Part shown: piece by piece, positions 58,844 through 64,000 of the stretch
Layout: each line of letters begins with the position of its first letter
How positions within the stretch are numbered: position 1 is the first letter of the stretch
Source of the DNA: an uncultured bacterium
GTDB taxonomy: Bacteria; Planctomycetota; Phycisphaerae; Phycisphaerales; SM1A02
Length of the DNA stretch: 64,000 nt
Direction: 5' to 3'
NCBI GenBank assembly: GCA_903919715.1
Contig: CAIXJC010000024.1
Location: forward strand, 88,801 to 152,800
The notes under the pieces: generated by a model
Seen by the model: the letters and a program-made list of their open reading frames with translations, nothing else
Database searches by the model: none
Told to the model about the DNA's origin: nothing
Position numbers and translations under genes: made by a program

Positions 58844-59658
58844 ACAGCAGTAACGATTCAAATCAGTTTTCACTTCACTCGCGTCACGCCCTTGTTGGTG
58901 GATCGACGCAAGGGATCGGCCGCGCATGTGCGGAAGCATTCGCAAACGCTGGCGCATCAGTCACAGTTGTTGGGCGTAATCCGGATGGTCTTAAGAAGGT
59001 GCTCGCCGAACTTCCATCGCCGTGTGGAACTTCGCAAACGCATCGCATGTTGCTGGTGGATTATGCAGATTGGCGCGCTGTTGGAGTTGCGGTCGACGCA
59101 CATGTTTCTGCACATGGCGCAGTACACATTGTTCTGCATAACACGGGTGGTCCAGCGCCTGGTTCTGCGATCGAAGCAAAGCCAGAAGATTTCGCACGCG
59201 GTTTCGAGCAGCATGTGCTGACTGGTCAAGCGATTGTGCAAGCATGTGCGCCAGGAATGCGCGATGCAAAGTATGGACGGATCATCAATATCACGAGTAC
59301 TTCCGTCTTGACTCCGATTCGCGGACTTGGAGTTTCCAACACGATTCGTGCTGCGGTCGCGAATTGGGCGCGGTCACTCGCAGGGGAACTTGCGCCATTC
59401 GGGATCACGGTCAACACGATCTTGCCAGGATTCACAAAGACAGCAAGACTCGAGGCGATTTTCAAAGGACGCGCGTCTCGTGCGGGATCGAGCATCGAAG
59501 AGATCGAACGTGGTGCGATTGCGACGATTCCGATGGGGCGACTTGGAGAAGCACAAGAAATTGCGGCGGTTGCGCTCTTCTTGGCATCGCCAGCGGCAAG
59601 TTATCTCACGGGCGTCAATCTTCCGGTCGATGGTGGTCGAACGGCGATGCAGAGTTGA
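58840..59658 (+). CDS. SDR-family oxidoreductase lacking the YxxxK motif
   Basis: 272 aa. Short-chain dehydrogenase fold: ALVGGSTQGIGRACAEAF (cofactor loop) at ~12-29, LHNTGGPAPG in place of NNAG, GRIINITSTSV with the catalytic Ser, and NTILPGFTKT. The catalytic YxxxK is replaced by NTIR in GVSNTIRAAVANWA. This substitution also occurs in a FabG-like subgroup known to me from other bacteria, so it is not an error, but the mechanism must differ from classical SDRs. The C-terminus (SYLTGVNLPVDGG) is typical. It overlaps the upstream gene by ATGA and precedes the formamidase-like gene by 3 bp. Confidence 0.9.
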   Translation: MNSSNDSNQFSLHSRHALVGGSTQGIGRACAEAFANAGASVTVVGRNPDGLKKVLAELPSPCGTSQTHRMLLVDYADWRAVGVAVDAHVSAHGAVHIVLHNTGGPAPGSAIEAKPEDFARGFEQHVLTGQAIVQACAPGMRDAKYGRIINITSTSVLTPIRGLGVSNTIRAAVANWARSLAGELAPFGITVNTILPGFTKTARLEAIFKGRASRAGSSIEEIERGAIATIPMGRLGEAQEIAAVALFLASPAASYLTGVNLPVDGGRTAMQS

Positions 59659-59661
59659 ACG

Positions 59662-60315
59662 ATGGGTGCGCATGGAGAAATCATCGATATTTCGCCACGC
59701 ATTTCCGCGCGTCTCGCAGTGTTTCCAGGAGATGTTTCTCCGACGCGTGAAGTTGCATTCGATTTGAAACGCGGAGATGCGATCACGCTGAGTGCGCTAC
59801 GAACAACAGTTCATGTTGGATCGCACGCCGATGCGCCGAGTCACTATGGATTGGATGGTCGCACGATGGAGCAACAACCACTTCATTTGTATTGGGGGCT
59901 ATGCGAGGTTGTTCGTGTTCGAGCGGATCGTATTGGCGTGATCAAGCGATTCGGCCTTGCGGATCTTGATGTCGCAGATCAGTGGGTTCCATCGACCTCA
60001 CGTGTGTTGATCGCAACGGGGTCGTATCCAAATGCGGAGGAGTGGTCGACCAACTTTCTCGCACTCGAGCCCGCACTTGTCGATTGGTTCGCAGATGCGG
60101 GGGTGAGGTTAGTTGGTGTCGATACACCCAGCGTCGATACAGCGGAGTCGAAGGATCTCCCTTCGCACGCAAGATTCTTTGCGCGCGATGTCGCGATTCT
60201 CGAAGGGCTTGTGTTGACGGGAGTCGATGCTGGGAGTTACGAACTCTGCGCATTACCGCTGAAGCTTGAAGGATTCGACGGCAGTCCCATTCGCGCAGCG
60301 CTGCGGAGAGAGTGA
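59662..60315 (+). CDS. kynB: Kynurenine formamidase-like (cyclase family) hydrolase
   Basis: 217 aa. Metal-dependent hydrolase of the KynB/cyclase family: IIDISPRISARLAVFPGD at the start and the metal-binding motif VHVGSHADAPSHY near residue 51, matching H-x-G-T/S-H-x-D-x-P-x-H. Further features are LIATGSYPN, DTPSVDTAESKDLP and CALPLKLEGFDGSPIR at the end. KynB hydrolyses N-formylkynurenine in tryptophan breakdown. No tryptophan dioxygenase or kynureninase is nearby, so a different cyclic amide or lactone substrate is possible. It is the last gene of the run starting at 56870. Confidence 0.85.
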   Translation: MGAHGEIIDISPRISARLAVFPGDVSPTREVAFDLKRGDAITLSALRTTVHVGSHADAPSHYGLDGRTMEQQPLHLYWGLCEVVRVRADRIGVIKRFGLADLDVADQWVPSTSRVLIATGSYPNAEEWSTNFLALEPALVDWFADAGVRLVGVDTPSVDTAESKDLPSHARFFARDVAILEGLVLTGVDAGSYELCALPLKLEGFDGSPIRAALRRE

Positions 60316-60437
60316 AGCCGCACTCGATTCGGCTCAATAAAAAAAGAAATAATTAAGGAATGCTTGGGAGATTGCTCCTCGTGTAGATACAGTGGCTTCA
60401 ATCTACGAAGCGTCATGTCTTATCGTTTTTTCATTCG

Positions 60438-62564
60438 ATGCCGACTTTGTTGGTCGCATTCAGTTCGTTCGCAGTCGCATCACCCGTTCCCGAAGATCAA
60501 GGAACTGCTCCGCCGAAGTGCAATATCCTGTTCGTGATCTTGGACGATGTCGGTGCGGACCAGCTGACGCTTTCGAATCCATCAGGCGAAGGTCTTCCGC
60601 AAACCCCAACGATCAACGCGATCGCAGCGCAAGGCGTCAACTTCACCAATTGCTGGTCGATGCCGGAGTGCTCGCCAGCCCGAGTCTGTTTCTTTACTGG
60701 GAGATTTCCAAGTCGGACCGGGGTTGGTTCTCCGATGACGCAACCAACGCTCGCACAGTCGCAGTGCTCTCCATTCGAAATGACAACGCCACGCATTCTT
60801 GGCAATGCGGGATACGAGTGCGGACTCTTCGGCAAATTTCATATTTCACAAGAGAATTACAATCCATTTGGATTACTTGCTCCATCATCAAACGGCTTTA
60901 CGAATTTTAACGACACGCTTCTCGGCGCTCCCCCGTTTATTGATCCGACGATCGCAGGCCAGGTGACAACTGACACTGTTCTGTACTCCTGCGGATTCCC
61001 AGTTGCGGGAAATGCTCCGGCAATTTGCGCTTGCGCATTTCCACCAGGCGTCGGGGAGACAATCGGCGAATGTATTTCGGGCGTTGACGCACTCGAGTGC
61101 TTGACGGCTGGCGGCGTTTCACTTGTTGCAGCCGATGGAACGCCGATTCTTGAGTGCGATTCGGATGCTGCGGCTCGCATCAATTGGGATGCTTGGAATG
61201 GTTCGTATGTATGGCCTCGGACAATCAACCAATCTGGTGTCGCAAGCCAAGTGACCGCTGTTCGAACGCATGCAGATGTTGATCAAGCAGAGCTTGCTAT
61301 CGAATTCATAAATGCTCAGAAAAACTCGCCAAAAACGCATTGGATGTGCACTCTTTCATTTTCTGGCGATCACGATCCATGGCAACCTCCGCCACAAGCA
61401 AGCCTTCCTCCAGGAACGGTTTGGCCTCCGCAGTTGGCGTATGCGTGTGGTGAGCAGGTGGGTGTTGAGAATTCAACCGATCAAGAGCGCTTGCTTTCAA
61501 CTTGGACGATTCAATCGCTTGATTCACAGATTCGCCGGGTGCTACTGTCGACAGGACTTGGGTCGATGGTCGGAGATCAATTCAGGTTGAACGCACCCGA
61601 TACCGTGATCGTTGTCGTTGGCGACAATGGGTCGTTTCTGACATCTGTGAGAGAACCCTTCAATCCACTGCGTGCGAAGGCGACCGCGTATCAGACCGGC
61701 ATCTGTGTCCCGCTCGTCATTGCAGGTGGACCGACAGTTGCACCGGGGCGCGCAGTTGATCACATGGTGAATGCCGTCGATCTTTATCAGTTGTGGGGCG
61801 AGCTTGCGAATGTGAATGTGCATACAGCGGTACCCCAAGGTCGAAGGCTCGATTGTCGGCCGATGCTGCCATATCTCACACATGCAGCATCGCCGAGCGT
61901 GCGATCGTGGAATTACTCGGAGTATTTCGCACCACATCTTGCGGATCCCTGCTTTCCCTGTCTCATCTCAACGGGCAGTGTGGACACATGTACGGACACG
62001 ATCCTTACAACGCAGTCACTGTGCGAGTCTCAGGGTGGTGTATGGCATCCCGAGGTGACCGATTGCTGCGATTTGTTGGCGCAGATGACAGCCGCCGGAA
62101 CAGCCCCGAAGGTTTTTGAAGTGATTTATGCAGTGCAGCGAGCGATTACTGATGGGCGCTGGAAACTTGTTTATAGCGAGCAGCCTTCATGCCTTTTGCG
62201 TGACGGTGCGTGTGACTATGAATTTTATGATCTCTCGAATTGCTTTGCGGCAAACGTGCTTTTCGGTCGTGGCATTGACAACCCGCAGTTCAATTTGCTC
62301 GCCACGTGCGATCCAGCCGTTGATCTGAATTTGGAGCAGCGCGTGGCATACATACGCCTTCGAGCCGAACTTGCGCTGGTCGTGGCATCATTCGATTCGT
62401 GCGTTGGTGACGTGACGATGGATGGTCAAATCAATGGCGGCGATCTTGCTGCGATGCTTGCATTCTGGGGAGGACCGAGCGTTGCAGATTTGAATAATGA
62501 CGGCATCACCAACGGAGCTGACTTGGCAATGTTGCTCGCGAGTTGGGGAGTGTGCGCGCACTAG
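60438..62564 (+). CDS. Secreted sulfatase with dockerin-like tail
   Basis: 708 aa. Type I sulfatase: ILFVILDDVGAD (metal Asp pair at 36-37), the formylglycine motif CSPAR at 78-82 followed by FFTGRFPSR, and VVVGDNGSF for the distal metal site. The first Cys is converted to formylglycine by a maturing enzyme not seen in this window. Residues ~185-245 form a Cys-rich insertion (CGFPVAGNAPAICACAF and further Cys), unusual for the family. The C-terminal ~55 residues hold two dockerin-like loops (DVTMDGQINGGDL and DLNNDGITNGADL). The signal peptide is short (MPTLLVAFSSFAVAS). It likely removes sulfate from marine or algal glycans. Confidence 0.93.
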   Translation: MPTLLVAFSSFAVASPVPEDQGTAPPKCNILFVILDDVGADQLTLSNPSGEGLPQTPTINAIAAQGVNFTNCWSMPECSPARVCFFTGRFPSRTGVGSPMTQPTLAQSQCSPFEMTTPRILGNAGYECGLFGKFHISQENYNPFGLLAPSSNGFTNFNDTLLGAPPFIDPTIAGQVTTDTVLYSCGFPVAGNAPAICACAFPPGVGETIGECISGVDALECLTAGGVSLVAADGTPILECDSDAAARINWDAWNGSYVWPRTINQSGVASQVTAVRTHADVDQAELAIEFINAQKNSPKTHWMCTLSFSGDHDPWQPPPQASLPPGTVWPPQLAYACGEQVGVENSTDQERLLSTWTIQSLDSQIRRVLLSTGLGSMVGDQFRLNAPDTVIVVVGDNGSFLTSVREPFNPLRAKATAYQTGICVPLVIAGGPTVAPGRAVDHMVNAVDLYQLWGELANVNVHTAVPQGRRLDCRPMLPYLTHAASPSVRSWNYSEYFAPHLADPCFPCLISTGSVDTCTDTILTTQSLCESQGGVWHPEVTDCCDLLAQMTAAGTAPKVFEVIYAVQRAITDGRWKLVYSEQPSCLLRDGACDYEFYDLSNCFAANVLFGRGIDNPQFNLLATCDPAVDLNLEQRVAYIRLRAELALVVASFDSCVGDVTMDGQINGGDLAAMLAFWGGPSVADLNNDGITNGADLAMLLASWGVCAH

Positions 62565-62881
62565 CAGCAGAAAACGCCGCGAGAATTATCTGGGAAGGTC
62601 GACGTGTCCCACCCAACAAACCGTTTTCGCGTTTGCCGAAATGACAGCATCCTTGGCGAAAAGAGGACGGTAGTTGATGTGATATCGAAAATCTTGTTGT
62701 GGGCTTTTCCCGCATCGATCCAAATCGGTGGAATGCTATAAGTGAGCATCGCAGAATAAAAAGGCAATAAATAAATCGATTTTAAGTATTGATTGTTGTT
62801 TTTCTTGCTATCTTGGACTTCTGAAGTACCGGGCGTCTTACTGTTTCGGGGCAATTTTCTTTATTTTTCGGGAGTAATCTA
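62565..62881. other. 317-bp intergenic region with no gene recognised
   Basis: The stretch between the sulfatase and the last gene holds no convincing ORF, RNA gene or terminator. The second half (about 62755-62815) is markedly AT-rich and may contain the promoter for the last gene. A 97-aa frame on the minus strand has no protein-like features. Confidence 0.6.
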
Positions 62882-64000
62882 ATGCAAAAAGATACGAATT
62901 TACTGGCATATATAGCGAGTTATGTTCGCTGCTCACAAATCACTTTAAAGGCGAGCAGGTCACTCATTGCCATGATTGCCGTGCTCGGCGTGGCGCCGAA
63001 TTTGATGGCGGAAGGTCCTCAGGCAGCCAATGTTCCAAGCGGACTTGCTGCCTCAAGCAGCGTATTGGCAGCAAATCGACCACGAACCGAAGTATGGAAC
63101 TCGGGGAGTTCAACTGCGGACACGAGCCATGTACTTTTTTACCGCGATTACGTCCTTCAGGCCTGTGCATATGAGAGCGCTCTCTTGGGGGGCGCATATG
63201 GCGAGGTAACTTTCACAACGAGCGCGACAACGTTCGCGCAACTTCTTCAAAATGGGACGAACTGGAGGTTGGTGATCTGTGCAAATCAGGGCAATTACTC
63301 AATCGGCACATTTCAGTCCCCCCTTGTTGCATTTCACAATTCCCATCCGAACACTGGGATAATTATCTCGGAATGGAACGCAGCTGCGGCGAGTACTTAC
63401 TTTCCTGCACTGGGATTCACAGACGTCTTGCCGAAGAATGTTTATGGTCCATTGTCTTACACTTCTGGCGGAGATTTTGCGGGCGTGAATCCAGTCCAAT
63501 TACATTCAGCTGGTTGGGCTGTTTGGAATACGGGGACAATTACGGGCGGGACGGTGGAGGCGACTGGTTCTGCAGCGAGTAATCCGATGATCGCCAGAAA
63601 TGGACAAGTTATTGTGAATGGATTTCTAAGCGACACGTTTGTTTTGCTCGCGACTGGAACGGCATTAGTTCAAGCTGAAATTGCCGCAATCGCAGTCCCA
63701 GACACTGACGGAGATGGATGTCCTGATGCGACCGACGGTTGTCCAACTGATCCGTTGAAATGCGCACCTGGTGCGTGTGGTTGCGGTGTTGCAGATACTG
63801 ATACCGACGGCGACGGCACTGCGAATTGCAATGACGGCTGTCCAAATGACCCAACAAAGACTGCGCCAGGCAGTTGTGGTTGCGGTGTTGCAGATACCGA
63901 TACCGACGGCGATGGCACTGCAGACTGCAAGGATGGTTGCCCAGCAGATGCGAACAAGACTGCACCTGGCATTTGTGGTTGCGGTGTTGCTGATACTGAC
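62882..64000 (+). CDS. Exported protein with Cys-rich thrombospondin-3-like calcium repeats, 3'-truncated
   Basis: 373 codons are visible and the frame is open at the window end. The start is ATG 62882. After a ~25-residue polar start comes a signal-like segment (SLIAMIAVLGVAPNLMA). Residues ~60-270 form a beta-rich domain (TEVWNSGSSTADTSHVLFYR; TFAQLLQNGTNWRLVI). From residue 274, Cys-rich repeats begin: 31 residues, then two of 33, each with DTDGDG-type calcium loops, a GCP segment and APG-CGCGVAD. This layout is thrombospondin type 3-like with extra Cys. Such repeats usually form rigid calcium-filled stalks on secreted proteins. The repeat count beyond the window is unknown. Confidence 0.85.
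   Translation, partial: MQKDTNLLAYIASYVRCSQITLKASRSLIAMIAVLGVAPNLMAEGPQAANVPSGLAASSSVLAANRPRTEVWNSGSSTADTSHVLFYRDYVLQACAYESALLGGAYGEVTFTTSATTFAQLLQNGTNWRLVICANQGNYSIGTFQSPLVAFHNSHPNTGIIISEWNAAAASTYFPALGFTDVLPKNVYGPLSYTSGGDFAGVNPVQLHSAGWAVWNTGTITGGTVEATGSAASNPMIARNGQVIVNGFLSDTFVLLATGTALVQAEIAAIAVPDTDGDGCPDATDGCPTDPLKCAPGACGCGVADTDTDGDGTANCNDGCPNDPTKTAPGSCGCGVADTDTDGDGTADCKDGCPADANKTAPGICGCGVADTD
63701..64000 (+). repeat. Tandem 93/99-bp coding repeats
   Basis: Units at 63701-63793 (31 codons), 63794-63892 (33 codons) and 63893-63991 (33 codons), with a fourth starting at 63992. Units two and three are nearly identical in DNA and protein, suggesting recent duplication. The array continues past the window. 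Confidence 0.85.

Noticed and set aside
60316..60350. Inverted repeat AGCCG/CGGCT followed by a run of A
   Set aside because: On the plus strand the run is A rather than T, and on the minus strand it precedes the hairpin, so it is not an intrinsic terminator.
62561..62854. 97-aa ORF on the minus strand
   Set aside because: No start signal, no domain, and odd composition in an AT-rich intergenic region.
1..64000. CRISPR arrays, insertion sequences, prophage genes, rRNA and riboswitches
   Set aside because: No regularly spaced direct repeats, transposase or integrase motifs, rRNA segments or recognisable riboswitch cores were seen on either strand.

Overview
This window looks like chromosomal DNA of a planctomycete, most likely from the Phycisphaerae side of the phylum. 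The lineage clues are a very large PVC-type heme protein (beta-propeller, HEAT, PA14 and CxxCH), several exported proteins ending in two-repeat dockerin-like calcium modules, a lone planctomycete-style pseudopilin, sulfatase and GH29 genes, and an EF-Tu with a non-canonical switch I. This is inferred from gene content; no rRNA is present. I saw no insertion sequence, prophage, CRISPR array or obvious foreign island.

Layout. 1-13.9 kb: two GH29 alpha-L-fucosidases tail to tail, an unknown 290-aa protein, secreted FG-GAP and dockerin-like proteins, a lipoprotein with a duplicated domain, a flippase and the large heme protein. 13.9-33.8 kb: a cell-surface polysaccharide locus. It holds GDP-L-fucose synthesis (gmd, fcl), a methyltransferase, a polymerase/ligase, a flippase, four glycosyltransferase genes (one a fusion of two enzymes), two Gfo/Idh-type oxidoreductases, wecB, a heparinase II/III-like lyase and a WcaF-like acetyltransferase. 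No initiating phosphoglycosyl transferase or export (Wza/Wzc) gene is in view. 33.8-45.1 kb: housekeeping genes cysS, coaE, rho, a pseudopilin, tRNA-Thr-tuf-rpmG-tRNA-Trp-secE-nusG, a lipoprotein, a CHAD protein and proS. 45.2-53.4 kb: a PEP-CTERM-like protein, metG, a divergent pair of unknowns, the metF/rex divergent pair, small lipoproteins and an amidase. 53.6-60.3 kb: a Ser/Thr kinase, a double trypsin-like/PDZ protein and a tightly packed run of five small metabolic or unknown genes. 60.4-64 kb: a sulfatase with a dockerin-like tail, then a gene with Cys-rich calcium repeats that runs off the end.

How the genes work together. The polysaccharide locus can plausibly make GDP-L-fucose and UDP-ManNAc-type donors, assemble repeat units, flip and polymerise them, and trim the product with its own lyase. 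The fucosidases, the sulfatase and the PA14-bearing heme protein suggest the cell also degrades sulfated or fucosylated glycans.

The most interesting signal is regulatory. Many transcription-unit starts, especially divergent pairs only 23-33 bp apart, have a TANNNT hexamer 6-9 nt before the start codon. In three of those tight pairs, and in one wider pair, a single TA dinucleotide is shared by two opposed hexamers. This suggests widespread leaderless transcription from bidirectional promoters.
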